Under the pieces are notes generated by a model that worked only from the letters and a program-made list of their open reading frames with translations, did not search any database and was not told where the DNA came from. DNA of 64,000 bases, taken from the NCBI GenBank assembly GCA_016713725.1, contig JADJOO010000008.1, positions 124,001-188,000 on the forward strand. Reading direction: 5' to 3'. Position numbers and translations under genes: made by a program. This document shows, one piece after another, positions 35,326 through 44,365 of the stretch. Position 1 is the stretch's first letter; every line of letters begins with the position of its first letter. The stretch comes from Pseudomonadota bacterium (GTDB lineage Bacteria > Pseudomonadota > Gammaproteobacteria > Steroidobacterales > Steroidobacteraceae).

Positions 35326-36369
35326 TCAGCGGGCCGAGGCTGCGGCTCGCAATTCTAGCAGCAAGGTTTCGACCACGAGGGGCGCAGACGCCGAGCCTTC
35401 AAGCAGGCGGCGGGCCTCGCGCAAGCGGTCCAATACCTGGAACGCCGCGGTTATGTTCAACTCGGCCGCTGCCCTTTGCAAGGGTGAACCGGCCCGAATC
35501 GTGAGGGGATTCTCATTGGCGACCCCAGTCGCGACCTGGACGGCGGCTACGAGCCACGCCTCGAGCCAATCGAGGCGCGTCGGCAGCCCTGCACCCTGCA
35601 TGTCGCTGGCGGCTCGCGTGACCTCGATCCGGCGGTCCAGATACGCTTCGAGCAGTCCCGCCATCTGTTCCTCGAGTCCCGCGAAATGCGGCGCCAGCGC
35701 CAGTGCCTTGAGCGGCGAACCTCCCGCGACGGCCAGCAAGCGCGGTGGCGGCACCGCTCCGAGCATCTCGGTGAGCCAGCGCAGCGCCTGTGAATTCTCC
35801 GGCCGCGCCACCTCGACGCGCTGACAACGGCTGCGCAGCGTCGCCAACAAAGCAGACGGCCGCGCAGTGACCAGCACCAGCACGGTGCGTGGCGAAGGTT
35901 CCTCGAGCGTCTTGAGCAACGCATTCTGCGCCGACGGCGTCATCTTGTCGGCCGGCGCAATCACCGCAACCCGGTAGCCACGCCGCATACTCGTCATCGA
36001 GAGCCTCTCGCAGACTTCGCGCACCTGGTCGACGCCGATCGATTTCTTGTCGTCTGGAATGCCCAACCAGTGCAGGTCGGGGTGCGTCCCGGCCTTGCTG
36101 AGCAGGCATTCGGCACACTCACCGCAGGCCACGAGGCGCGCGCCTCGGCCCGCGCAGAACAATGCTGCTGCCAGCGCGGAAGCGAAACGCTCCTTGCCGA
36201 CGCCGGCCGGACCCTGCAGCAGCAAGCCGTGCGACAGGCGCTGCGAGGCGACCGCCGCCGTCAGCCTGTCACACGCGGACTCATGCCATGGCAACAGGTC
36301 GATCGGCAGCGGCGAAAAGGCCTGGTCGCCGGCGCTGCCAGTGGCGGCGGCGTCCGCGTCCGGGCTCAT
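35326..36369 (-). CDS. holB: DNA polymerase III delta-prime subunit
   Basis: 347 residues. Clamp-loader subunit of the replicative polymerase: SHGLLLQGPAGVGKERFASA (degenerate P-loop), a zinc module with four cysteines (FCAGRG...ACGECAECLLSKAG), HPDLHWLGIP, VAVIAPADKMTPSAQNALLK and TLEEPSPRTVLVLVTARP (sensor region with SRC, here RSRCQRV). Its start overlaps the tmk stop in ATGA, so translation is coupled. C-terminal helices form the collar domain. All family landmarks are present and the frame is intact. Confidence 0.95.
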   Translation of the reverse strand: MSPDADAAATGSAGDQAFSPLPIDLLPWHESACDRLTAAVASQRLSHGLLLQGPAGVGKERFASALAAALFCAGRGARLVACGECAECLLSKAGTHPDLHWLGIPDDKKSIGVDQVREVCERLSMTSMRRGYRVAVIAPADKMTPSAQNALLKTLEEPSPRTVLVLVTARPSALLATLRSRCQRVEVARPENSQALRWLTEMLGAVPPPRLLAVAGGSPLKALALAPHFAGLEEQMAGLLEAYLDRRIEVTRAASDMQGAGLPTRLDWLEAWLVAAVQVATGVANENPLTIRAGSPLQRAAAELNITAAFQVLDRLREARRLLEGSASAPLVVETLLLELRAAASAR

Positions 36370-37022
36370 CGGGACGTCGCCCGAGTGGTGAGCATCGGCT
36401 GCAGGGCTGCCCGGACGGCCAATTCTACGGACTCGGGTGCGCCCGTCGCGTCGACGACGCGGAATCGTGTCGATTCCCGCGCGGCACGCTGCAGATAAAT
36501 TTGCCGGACACGTTCAAAGAACTCTGCACGTTCCGACTCGAACCGGTCAGGCCCACCGGTGCCGTTGCGCGCGCGCGCGCGCGCCATGCCGACGGCGACG
36601 GGTGCGTCGAGCAGCACGGTGAGATCTGGCTGTCGCTGCGGATGCACGATATGCACCAGCGCATCGATGTCAGCCGCAGGCAAGCCGCGGCCCCCACCCT
36701 GGTAGGCGTAGGTGGCATCGGTGAAGCGGTCGCACAGCACCCATGCACCCCGCGCCACGGCCGGTTCGATCAGGTTGGCGAGATGGCTCGCGCGCGCCGC
36801 GAACATCAGCAGCAGTTCGCACGACTGCGGCATGGGTTCGTCGGTGCGCTCGAGCAGGATGCGGCGCAACTGTTCGGCCCTGGGTGTGCCACCGGGCTCG
36901 CGGGTCAGCACGACCTCCACGCCCTCTGCTTCCAGCCAGGCAGACGCGCGCCTGATCTGCGTCGACTTGCCGACGCCCTCGCCGCCTTCGAACGTGATGA
37001 ACCTGCCTTGCACGTGGTTCAT
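36366..37022 (-). CDS. tmk: Thymidylate kinase
   Basis: 218 residues. Phosphorylates dTMP to dTDP with ATP. P-loop: ITFEGGEGVGKSTQIRRASA. DRx motif: WVLCDRFTDATYAYQGGGRG. LID: VGMARARARNGTGGPDRFE, where the arginine placement matches the type II (E. coli-like) enzyme. The TREPGGT segment is present as VVLTREPGGTPRAEQL. The start overlaps the mltG stop and the stop overlaps the holB start, each by four bases. Confidence 0.96.
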   Translation of the reverse strand: MNHVQGRFITFEGGEGVGKSTQIRRASAWLEAEGVEVVLTREPGGTPRAEQLRRILLERTDEPMPQSCELLLMFAARASHLANLIEPAVARGAWVLCDRFTDATYAYQGGGRGLPAADIDALVHIVHPQRQPDLTVLLDAPVAVGMARARARNGTGGPDRFESERAEFFERVRQIYLQRAARESTRFRVVDATGAPESVELAVRAALQPMLTTRATSR

Positions 37023-38052
37023 CGACCTTTGCTGTGCTGTTGACGGTAACGCACCAGGTACCGCCGCACGGCAGCCTCGTGCTCGGCCAGCGTCTTCGAG
37101 AACGCGTGCCTGCCGTCGCCCTCGCCCGTCGCGACGAAGAAAAGTTCGCCGCGCACGTCGGGTTGCACTGCCGCACGCAAAGAAGCGGCCCCTGGAAGCG
37201 CAATCGGCGTCGGCGGCAGGCCTCCCCGAGTGTAGGTATTGTACGGGCCGTCGCGCTCGAGATCAGTGCGCCGCAGGTTGCCGTCGAACTTCTCGCCGAG
37301 CCCGTAGATGACGGTCGGGTCCGTCTGCAGACGCATGCCCCGGCGCAGTCGCTCGACGAATACTCCAGCGATGCGCGCACGCTCGTCCGGGTGCCCTGTT
37401 TCGCGCTCGATGATCGAGGCCAGGATCAGCGCGTCGTAGTCGTTCGTGAGCGGCAGGTTTTCGTGCCGCGAGGCCAGGCCGCGGCCAGTTCCTTGCGCAT
37501 GCGGTCCCGCGACTGGCGCAGCAGGTCGATGTCGCTGGTGCCTTTGCCGAACAGGTACGTGTCTGGAAAAAACAGGCCTTCGGGGGGCTTGCCGTCCTCT
37601 CCGAGCGCACGCATGACTGCATCGTCCTGCATGCCGCCTGTCGTGTGCTCCAGGGTCGGGACGGCCGCGAGCGCCCTGCGCAACTCGCGGAAAGTCCAGC
37701 CCTCGACGATCGTGACCGAATGCTGGACGACGGCCCCGCTTACCAGGGCCTGCAGCAGGCCGCGGGGCGAAGTGCCCGGCGGGATCGAAAACTCTCCCGC
37801 GTGCATCCGCGAGTCGGCGCCGATGTACCGGCCGTAGAGCGCGAGCAGCCGTGGGTGGGTGAGCAAACCCCTGGCGGCGAGTTCACGCGAGACAGCCGTG
37901 AGCGTTTGCCCGGGCTGGACCTCGACGATGGCGGGTTCGGATTTGATCGCAAGAGGCTGCGCCAACCAGTGACGCACGTACAGCGCGCCGGCTGCGACGA
38001 CGAGCACGGCGACCGCCAGCAGCGCGAGCAGCGTGCGCCGCAGCTGCATCAT
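37019..38052 (-). CDS. mltG: Endolytic murein transglycosylase MltG (YceG-like), one frameshift
   Basis: About 343 residues after joining two frames near 37470. The N-terminal membrane anchor (RRTLLALLAVAVLVVAAGAL) is followed by a LysM-like subdomain (VQPGQTLTAVSRELAARGLL) and the YceG core: SVTIVEGWTFRELRRAL, PPEGLFFPDTYLF, LASIIERETGHPDERARIAG with the catalytic glutamate, MRLQTDPTVIYGLG, YNTYTRGGLPPTPIALPG and FFVATGEGDGRHAFSKTLAE. MltG cleaves nascent glycan strands near the membrane. The gene keeps four-base overlaps with pabC and tmk, so the frame change is almost surely a sequence error. Confidence 0.93.
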
Positions 38053-38870
38053 TCGTCAGCAGTCTCGACCGCTTCGCGCAGCCGAGCAGTCATCTCACCC
38101 GGCCCGAAGTCGTTCATGCCCTCGATGAAACCGACAGGCCGGATGCCACGCACGGAGTTGGTCAGGAAGCATTCGTCAGCCTGGGCCAGGTCGTCCAGCG
38201 TGTAGTCGCCAATCTCGACGTGAATGCCGAGCGACTGCGCCAGGCGCAGCACGACTTCGCGCATCACGCCGGCAACACCGCAGTCGCTGATCTGCGGCGT
38301 CAGCATTTCACCGCTGCGGACCAGGAACACATTGGCCGCCGTGGCACACACGATACGATCGTCGGTCGAGCGCATGAGGCCCTCGTCCACCGCGGGTTCG
38401 CGCAGCTCCGCGCCGGCGAGCACCTGTTCGAGTCGATTGAGGTGCTTGATTCCCGCGAGCCGGGGATTGCGGCCCAGCCGGGTCTCGCACACGCGCAAGG
38501 TGAGCGGCCGCGCTGCCTCGGATCCGGACACCTGCTGTGCCGTCGAGACGACGATGCGCGTCAGGCTCGGCTCGGCCGGGGGCGGATAGGCGCGCGGACC
38601 CGGACCCCGCGTCAGCGTGAGCTTGACCACGGCTGCGCCGAAGCCTTCAAGGGCACGCAGGCAATCCGTTTCGATGAGGTCGACCGGCGGCGGCGGCATA
38701 CCCAGGCGGTGACAGCCTTCCGTGAGACGCGCCATGTGGCTCCGAAAGCGTCGCACCCCCCCGTTCGTCGCGCCCATCGTCTCGAACAGGCCATCGCCGT
38801 ACTGCAGCCCGCGATCGTCCACCGACACGCTGCCGCCTTCGACGCCATTCACGAACTTCCGACCCATCAT
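38049..38870 (-). CDS. pabC: Aminodeoxychorismate lyase
   Basis: 273 residues, fold type IV PLP enzyme that releases pyruvate from aminodeoxychorismate to give p-aminobenzoate for folate. VDDRGLQYGDGLFETMGATN is the family N-terminal signature; LAGIKHLNRLEQVLAGAELR holds the PLP lysine; DEGLMRSTDDRIVCATAANV and GVAGVMREVVLRLAQSLGIH complete the active site. The start overlaps pabB and the stop overlaps mltG by four bases each. Confidence 0.94.
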   Translation of the reverse strand: MMGRKFVNGVEGGSVSVDDRGLQYGDGLFETMGATNGGVRRFRSHMARLTEGCHRLGMPPPPVDLIETDCLRALEGFGAAVVKLTLTRGPGPRAYPPPAEPSLTRIVVSTAQQVSGSEAARPLTLRVCETRLGRNPRLAGIKHLNRLEQVLAGAELREPAVDEGLMRSTDDRIVCATAANVFLVRSGEMLTPQISDCGVAGVMREVVLRLAQSLGIHVEIGDYTLDDLAQADECFLTNSVRGIRPVGFIEGMNDFGPGEMTARLREAVETADE

Positions 38871-40216
38871 CGTCGTTCTCCCAGCGCGCGCAGGATTCCG
38901 TGTGCCTTCGCGCGGGTTTCGGCCAGTTCAGCCTCGGGTACGGAGTCTGCCACGATGCCGGCCCCGGTCCGAAATCCAATCTCACCGTCGCGTACGGTCA
39001 GTGTCCGGATCAGGATGTTCAGATCCATCGCGCCGTTCAAGTCGAGGTACCCGAGGGACCCGGTGTACGCGTCACGCGGCTCGCCCTCGAGCCCGGCGAG
39101 CAGGCTTATGCACCGCACCTTGGGGCAGCCGGTGATCGTCCCACCCGGAAACACGGCAGCGATCGCCTGGCCCGGCGTGACGTCATCGCGCAGGACGCCG
39201 CGCACGTTCGAGACGATGTGGTGCACCGTCGCATACGTTTCGATGGTCATGAACTCGTCGACCTCGACGGTGCCGCCGCGGCAGATACGACCCAGGTCGT
39301 TGCGTTCGAGGTCCACCAGCATGACGTGCTCGGCGCGTTCCTTTTCGTTGAGCCTGAGCTCGCTCTTGAGCGCCGCGTCGGCGACACGGTCCCGCCCGCG
39401 CGGACGCGTGCCGGCGATGGGCCGGGTGCTCGCGATGCCGTCCTGCAGTTGCAGCAGGCGCTCGGGCGATGAACTCAGCAGCGCGAAGTCGCCGAACTGT
39501 GCAAGCGCCGCGAAAGGTGCCGGGTTCGCGAGCCGCAGGGCTCGGTAAAGGTCCGGCACCGTGGCGCCTGGCGCCAGGCGGGCGCGCCAGGAACGCGAGA
39601 GATTGGCCTGGTAGACGTCGCCACGCGCGATCGCCTCGAGCACCTCGTGCATGCCCTCGAGGAACACCTGCGGTTCCTGCTCTTCGACCTCCGTGGCCAG
39701 TACGGCGGGCGCTATCCGCTTGTCCGCGCTGGCGACGACGGCGAAATCGGCACGGACCTGTTCCCGCAGCTGCTCGAGGACCCCGGCGTCGCGCGCAACG
39801 ATGCGAACCTCGCGGGTCCGCCGGTCGTGCATCAACGCGCCACGCATGCGCCACGCCACCGCACGCGGCAGGCGCGAGGCAGGCAAACGCAGCGTCGGTT
39901 CGATCTCGCCTGCAAGTTCGTAGCCGAGGTAGAGAAACCAACCGTCGGCGAACACGGCCCCGCTCGAGACCAGGGCGTCCGCGCCGCGTTCCCGGGCGAC
40001 CCAGCGGTCCAGCGCATCCAGGAACCGGCCGCCGGCGGCCGCTTCGCGGACATCTCCCGCCAGACTGCCGTCAGGCAACTGCGAGAGCCGCTCGCCAGGC
40101 AGCGCGAACAGGACGTCGTGACGCCCGAGTGGCTCTGCACCGCTGACGCTCTCGAGCAGGACGGGATAACGGGCGGGAAAGCGCTCGTGCAGCGCGAGCA
40201 GGTCGGCTTCGCGCAT
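38867..40216 (-). CDS. pabB: Aminodeoxychorismate synthase component I
   Basis: 449 residues of the chorismate-binding family. DVYQANLSRSWRARLAPGAT, FALLSSSPERLLQLQDGIAS, RPIAGTRPRGRDRVADAALK, EHVMLVDLERNDLGRICRGG, YATVHHIVSNVRGVLRDDVT, FPGGTITGCPKVRCISLLAG and LGYLDLNGAMDLNILIRTLT give the whole active site. The PIAGTRPRG motif with this downstream context favours PabB over anthranilate synthase TrpE, as does the adjacent pabC. It starts 21 bases after fabF. Confidence 0.93.
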   Translation of the reverse strand: MREADLLALHERFPARYPVLLESVSGAEPLGRHDVLFALPGERLSQLPDGSLAGDVREAAAGGRFLDALDRWVARERGADALVSSGAVFADGWFLYLGYELAGEIEPTLRLPASRLPRAVAWRMRGALMHDRRTREVRIVARDAGVLEQLREQVRADFAVVASADKRIAPAVLATEVEEQEPQVFLEGMHEVLEAIARGDVYQANLSRSWRARLAPGATVPDLYRALRLANPAPFAALAQFGDFALLSSSPERLLQLQDGIASTRPIAGTRPRGRDRVADAALKSELRLNEKERAEHVMLVDLERNDLGRICRGGTVEVDEFMTIETYATVHHIVSNVRGVLRDDVTPGQAIAAVFPGGTITGCPKVRCISLLAGLEGEPRDAYTGSLGYLDLNGAMDLNILIRTLTVRDGEIGFRTGAGIVADSVPEAELAETRAKAHGILRALGERR

Positions 40217-40237
40217 GGCTGGCCGTGGCTCGCGCGC

Positions 40238-41482
40238 TCAGCTGAGCGCGCGGAAGACCAGGCTGCCGTTCGTGCCACCAAAGCCGAACGAATTCGACAG
40301 CGCGATGCGGACCGGCGCCTGGCGTGCGGTACCCGGCACGTAATCGAGGTCGCATTCCGGATCCGGGTTCTCGAGGTTGATCGTCGGCGGCAGCACGCCG
40401 TCGCGAATCGCAAGGATCGAGAAGATCGCTTCGACGACACCGGCTGCACCGAGCAGGTGCCCGGTCATCGACTTGGTCGAGCTCACCGCGACCTTGCGCG
40501 CGTGGTCGCCGAGCGCACGCTTGATCGCGATCGTCTCGGCGCGGTCGCCGAGTTCGGTCGACGTGGCGTGCGCGTTGATGTAGTCGACCGCTTCGACGTT
40601 GATCTCGGCATCGCGGATGGCTGCGGTCATCGCGAGCCGCGCACCCTCGCCGTCGTCCGGCGGCGACGTGATGTGATGCGCGTCGCCGCTCATGCCGAAG
40701 CCGACGAGCTCCGCGTAAATCTGCGCGCCGCGTGCCTTCGCGTGCTCGTACTCTTCGAGGACGACGGCTCCGCCGCCCTCCGCCATCACGAAACCATCGC
40801 GGTCCTTGTCCCAGGGACGGCTTGCGCGCGCGGGCTCGCCATTGCGCAGCGAGAGTGCGCGCGCCTGGCAGAAGCTGCCGACGCCGAGCGGCGTGAACGC
40901 CATCTCGGAACCGCCTGCAACCATGACGTCGGCGTCGCCGTACTGGATCAGGCGGCATGCCAGGCCGATCGAATGCGTCGACGTCGTGCATGCCGTGACC
41001 AGCGCAATGTTAGGTCCGCGCAGGCCGTGATGGATCGACACCTGTCCGGCGGCTGCGTTGATGATGCTGCCGGGGATAAAGAACGGAGAAATCTTGCGCG
41101 GCGTCCTTGCCTCGAGCCACTTCGCCGTGTTCTCTTCGATGGTCGAGAGTCCGCCGATGCCGGCGCCCATGGCGACGCCGATGCGCGCGCAGTTCGCCTC
41201 GGTGACCTCGAAGCCGCAATCCTTGATGGCTTGCGTAGCGGAGGCAACGCCGAACGGAACGAACGGATCGAATTTCCGCAGGTCCTTGGGCGCCATGTAC
41301 TCCTCGGCATTGAAGCCCTGTGCCTGCCCGCCAATGCGGACCGGGAAGGCGCTCAGGTCCATCTTGTCGATGTGGCCAATGCCGCTGCGACCGTTGACGA
41401 TGCCTTCCCAGGCGGTTGCGACGGTGCTGCCGAGCGGGGAAACGATGCCTAAACCTGTGACGACGACTCTGCGCCTGGACAA
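40238..41482 (-). CDS. fabF: 3-oxoacyl-ACP synthase II
   Basis: 414 residues. Elongating ketosynthase of type II fatty-acid synthesis. Start RRVVVTGLGIVSPLGSTVAT is typical FabF. Cys-His-His triad: ALVTACTTSTHSIGLACRL, VDYINAHATSTELGD and STKSMTGHLLGAAGVVEAIF; C-terminal SFGFGGTNGSLVF loop. It follows acpP by 75 bases containing a hairpin (41521-41542) and precedes pabB by 21. Confidence 0.96.
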   Translation of the reverse strand: MSRRRVVVTGLGIVSPLGSTVATAWEGIVNGRSGIGHIDKMDLSAFPVRIGGQAQGFNAEEYMAPKDLRKFDPFVPFGVASATQAIKDCGFEVTEANCARIGVAMGAGIGGLSTIEENTAKWLEARTPRKISPFFIPGSIINAAAGQVSIHHGLRGPNIALVTACTTSTHSIGLACRLIQYGDADVMVAGGSEMAFTPLGVGSFCQARALSLRNGEPARASRPWDKDRDGFVMAEGGGAVVLEEYEHAKARGAQIYAELVGFGMSGDAHHITSPPDDGEGARLAMTAAIRDAEINVEAVDYINAHATSTELGDRAETIAIKRALGDHARKVAVSSTKSMTGHLLGAAGVVEAIFSILAIRDGVLPPTINLENPDPECDLDYVPGTARQAPVRIALSNSFGFGGTNGSLVFRALS

Positions 41483-41520
41483 GCTGGGTCCCCCCGAATA
41501 TTCACTGGAACGATGTTGCA

Positions 41521-41542
41521 GGACCGCCTTCCGTGGCGGTCC
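41521..41542 (-). promoter_or_regulatory. Intergenic hairpin between acpP and fabF
   Basis: GGACCGCC and GGCGGTCC form an eight-base perfect stem with a six-base loop and no T-tract. It sits 16 bases after the acpP stop. It may protect the 3' end of a separate, abundant acpP mRNA or partly attenuate readthrough into fabF. This is inference from position and symmetry. Confidence 0.45.
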
Positions 41543-41557
41543 GGCACGAGGCGCTGC

Positions 41558-41800
41558 TCAGGCCTGGGTGCGGCGCTCGTTGATGTAGTCGATAGCCTGC
41601 TGCACGGTCGTGATCTTCTCGGCGTCCTCGTCGGGAATTTCGGTCTCGAATTCCTCTTCGAGCGCCATCACGAGTTCGACAGTGTCGAGCGAGTCTGCAC
41701 CGAGGTCGTCGACGAAGGAGGACTCGTTGGTGACTTCCTCTTCCTTGACGCCCAGTTGCTCGGCGACGATCGCCTTCACCCGCTGTTCAATACTGCTCAT
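41558..41800 (-). CDS. acpP: Acyl carrier protein
   Basis: 80 residues, strongly acidic. EQRVKAIVAEQLGVKEEEVT and FVDDLGADSLDTVELVMALE, with the phosphopantetheine serine in DSL, are near identical to standard AcpP. The ATG at 41800 is chosen because the longer frame adds unrelated residues. It lies 120 bases downstream of fabG, and that gap could hold an extra promoter for high expression (leftward TAGAAT at 41878-41873 with a distant TTGGAC). Confidence 0.97.
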   Translation of the reverse strand: MSSIEQRVKAIVAEQLGVKEEEVTNESSFVDDLGADSLDTVELVMALEEEFETEIPDEDAEKITTVQQAIDYINERRTQA

Positions 41801-41920
41801 TGTCGTAGGGATCCTTTGGAAGGAAACAAAATATGCCGATCCGGGCCTGCAAGGGACCGGCATGGGGCGCGTATTCTATGTTAAGGCCGTGGCAAGGGTC
41901 CAATTGGCCAGAAAAGCCAA

Positions 41921-42667
41921 TCAGATCATGTACATACCGCCGTTTACGTGCAGGGTTTCGCCGGTGATGTAGGCTGCTTCGGGCCCCGCCAGGAAGGCAA
42001 CGGCTGCCGCACTGTCGCCCGGCGAACCCAGGCGGCCGAGCGGAACCTGCGTCAGCAGCGCCGTTTTCTGGCCCTCGCCGAGGGCATCGGTCATGTCCGT
42101 GACGATGAACCCTGGAGCCACCACGTTGACTGTGATGTTGCGCGAGCCGACTTCGCGCGCAAGGCTCTTGCTGAAGCCGATCATGCCGGCCTTGGCCGCC
42201 GCGTAGTTGGTCTGGCCGGCGTTACCCATGACGCCGATGACGGATGCGATGTTCACGATCCGGCCTTTGCGCGCCTTCATCATTCCGCGCATGACGGCCT
42301 TGCAGGTACGGTACACGGCGCTCAGGTCGGTATCGAGCACCGCCTGCCAGTCGTCCGCGCTCATGCGCATGAGCAGGCCGTCGCGCGTGATGCCGGCGTT
42401 GTTGACGAGGACCGACGGCGTGCCTTCCACGGCTTCCACAGCCTTGAAACACGCCTCGACGGCACCCGCCTCGGCGACGTTCAGCACCACGCCACGCCCC
42501 GTGATGCCCGCCTCCTTGAGGTACGTGTCGATCGTCCGGGCACCGGCGGCCGTCGTGGCGGTGCCCACGACGCGTGCACCGCGCTTACCGAGCTCCAGCG
42601 CGATGGCGCGGCCGATGCCGCGCGTGGCGCCAGTGATCAGTGCGAATTCGCCGGCGAGGCTGCTCAT
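41921..42667 (-). CDS. fabG: 3-oxoacyl-ACP reductase
   Basis: 248 residues, NADPH-dependent SDR. TGATRGIGRAIALELGKRGA binds cofactor; VLVNNAGITRDGLLMRMSAD; catalytic Ser in NIASVIGVMGNAGQTNYAAA with YxxxK (YAAAK); FIVTDMTDAL and TGETLHVNGGMYM end. The start at 42667 overlaps the fabD stop (ATGA) and begins the conserved fold. All catalytic residues are present. Confidence 0.96.
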   Translation of the reverse strand: MSSLAGEFALITGATRGIGRAIALELGKRGARVVGTATTAAGARTIDTYLKEAGITGRGVVLNVAEAGAVEACFKAVEAVEGTPSVLVNNAGITRDGLLMRMSADDWQAVLDTDLSAVYRTCKAVMRGMMKARKGRIVNIASVIGVMGNAGQTNYAAAKAGMIGFSKSLAREVGSRNITVNVVAPGFIVTDMTDALGEGQKTALLTQVPLGRLGSPGDSAAAVAFLAGPEAAYITGETLHVNGGMYMI

Positions 42668-43611
42668 GCGTTTTCTCCACAGGCGGCCAGCGCGGCCGCG
42701 ATCGATGCCGGATCTTCGAGCGCGAACATCTTGAGGTCGGGCCTGCGCTCGATGCGGCGGTTGAGCGACGTCAATACCTTGCCCGGCCCGCATTCGACGA
42801 ACGTGGTGGCTCCGCCTGCGAGCATGGCGCGAACGGTGTCGGCCCAGCGCACGGGCTTGAACAACTGTTCCTTGAGGGACTGGCGGATGCCAGCGGGCGA
42901 ACTGTGTTTGCGCACGTCCACGGTGTAGACGTCGGCGACGTTCGGCAGTCGCACGTCCACGGTCGCGAGCTTTGCCGCGAGCCGCTCAGCCGCGCCCACC
43001 ATCAGGCTGCTGTGCCAAGGGCCACTTACGGGCAGCAGCACTGCGCGCTTGGCACCGCGGGCCTTCGCGGCATCGATCGTTCGCGCAACCGCCGTCGCAT
43101 TGCCCGCGATGACGGTCTGGCCGGGAGCATTGAAATTCACGGGTTCGACCACCTCACCCTGCGCTGCTTCCCTGCAGGCTGCGTCGAGATCCGCGTCCTC
43201 GAGCCCGAGGATTGCCGCCATCGCTCCCTGCCCTACCGGCACGGCCTGCTGCATCACCTGACCGCGGAAGCGGACCACGTCGATGGCCGTCTTGAAGTCC
43301 ATCGCGTCCGAGCACACCAGCGCGGTGTATTCACCGAGGCTGTGTCCCGCCATGGCTACGGGCCGCGGCCCACCGCGACCAATCCAGACACGCCACGTCG
43401 CGACTCCGGCAGCCAGCATCGCCGGCTGCGTGCACTCCGTGGAGACGAGATCGGACTCGGGCCCGTGCTGGCAGAGTGCCCAGAGGTCGTAACCGAGCAC
43501 GTCGCTCGCTTCGGCAAACGTTGCGCGCACGACGGGCTCCGCCGCGCCGAGTTCGGCGAGCATGCCGACGGACTGGGACCCCTGCCCCGGAAAGACGAAA
43601 GCGAGTGACAT
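42664..43611 (-). CDS. fabD: Malonyl-CoA:ACP transacylase
   Basis: 315 residues. SLAFVFPGQGSQSVGMLAEL opening; nucleophile in VAMAGHSLGEYTALVCSDAM; arginine in FRGQVMQQAVPVGQGAMAAI; histidine in LLPVSGPWHSSLMVGAAE; PNVADVYTVDV and ECGPGKVLTSLNRRI. Provides malonyl-ACP for chain elongation. The usual upstream neighbours plsX and fabH are not present; a rhombosortase gene lies 54 bases upstream on the same strand. Confidence 0.96.
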   Translation of the reverse strand: MSLAFVFPGQGSQSVGMLAELGAAEPVVRATFAEASDVLGYDLWALCQHGPESDLVSTECTQPAMLAAGVATWRVWIGRGGPRPVAMAGHSLGEYTALVCSDAMDFKTAIDVVRFRGQVMQQAVPVGQGAMAAILGLEDADLDAACREAAQGEVVEPVNFNAPGQTVIAGNATAVARTIDAAKARGAKRAVLLPVSGPWHSSLMVGAAERLAAKLATVDVRLPNVADVYTVDVRKHSSPAGIRQSLKEQLFKPVRWADTVRAMLAGGATTFVECGPGKVLTSLNRRIERRPDLKMFALEDPASIAAALAACGENA

Positions 43612-43665
43612 CGGCAGTGTTCCCCTGGTGACCGTCCGGCGGCCAATCTTGACGCCAGGGCGCGA

Positions 43666-44295
43666 TTATAGCGATGCAGCCGCAGATCGCTGCCGCCACA
43701 GCATCCAGAGCGCCGCCGCCGCACCCCCGATCGCGCCGTAGGTATGGGCCTGGTGGATGACCGGCACTGCCAGCGTCAAAGCCGTGAACGGCAGCGGGCC
43801 CACCAGGTGCTCCCAGCCGAGCTTGAACGCAAACAGCCCCGCCACCAGCGCGGTGATGGCATCGGGCGTGCGCCACAACCAGGCACAGATCCCCGCTGCC
43901 ATCAGGCCGTGCAGCGCGCCGGAAAACCCCACGTACCACTCGAGTTGCGGCTCGAATACGAGGAACCCGAGATCGACCGCGACGGTCGAAGCGACGAGGA
44001 TGGCGATCCAGCCGCGGAGATCGAATTCGCGTGCGAAGAGCGCGGCGACGAGCGCGAGTCCGACGAGGTTCCAGGCGAGATGCGTCAGGTCGTAATGGAA
44101 AAAATGGGCGGTGACGAGCCGCGCGTATTCGCCGCCGGCCAGGATGGCGGCACGATCGTAGGGCAGGGTCTCCCACGCCGGCGCGCCGAGCAGCTGGGCC
44201 GCGACGAGCACGAGCGCGACCACGACCGGTGCGCGCCATGCGCGTGCGCCGAGTTGCGCCAGGTGCAGCAGTTGCGAGAGACGTCCCAGGTTCAT
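43666..44295 (-). CDS. rrtA: Rhombosortase-type rhomboid protease
   Basis: 209 residues with about six membrane spans. Catalytic dyad: serine in WYVGFSGALHGLMAAG and histidine in IHQAHTYGAIGGAAAAL. RLVTAHFFHYDLTHLAWNLV carries the conserved HxxxHxxxN region. The short size and GFSGALHG sequence fit the rhombosortase subgroup, which cleaves proteins bearing C-terminal GlyGly-CTERM anchors, usually exported by type II secretion. It is divergent from gspG, the first of eight type II secretion genes, which supports that role. No GlyGly-CTERM protein was noticed in this window. Confidence 0.85.
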   Translation of the reverse strand: MNLGRLSQLLHLAQLGARAWRAPVVVALVLVAAQLLGAPAWETLPYDRAAILAGGEYARLVTAHFFHYDLTHLAWNLVGLALVAALFAREFDLRGWIAILVASTVAVDLGFLVFEPQLEWYVGFSGALHGLMAAGICAWLWRTPDAITALVAGLFAFKLGWEHLVGPLPFTALTLAVPVIHQAHTYGAIGGAAAALWMLWRQRSAAASL

Positions 44296-44365
44296 GCGTG
44301 CGCCGGATCCAACGGCATGGGTTTGCTATGATCACTGAAATCTACCGTCAACCACGGCACTCCAC

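Noticed and set aside
39647..41452. Long rightward open frame of about 600 codons
   Set aside because: Shadow of pabB and fabF on the opposite strand, caused by high GC.
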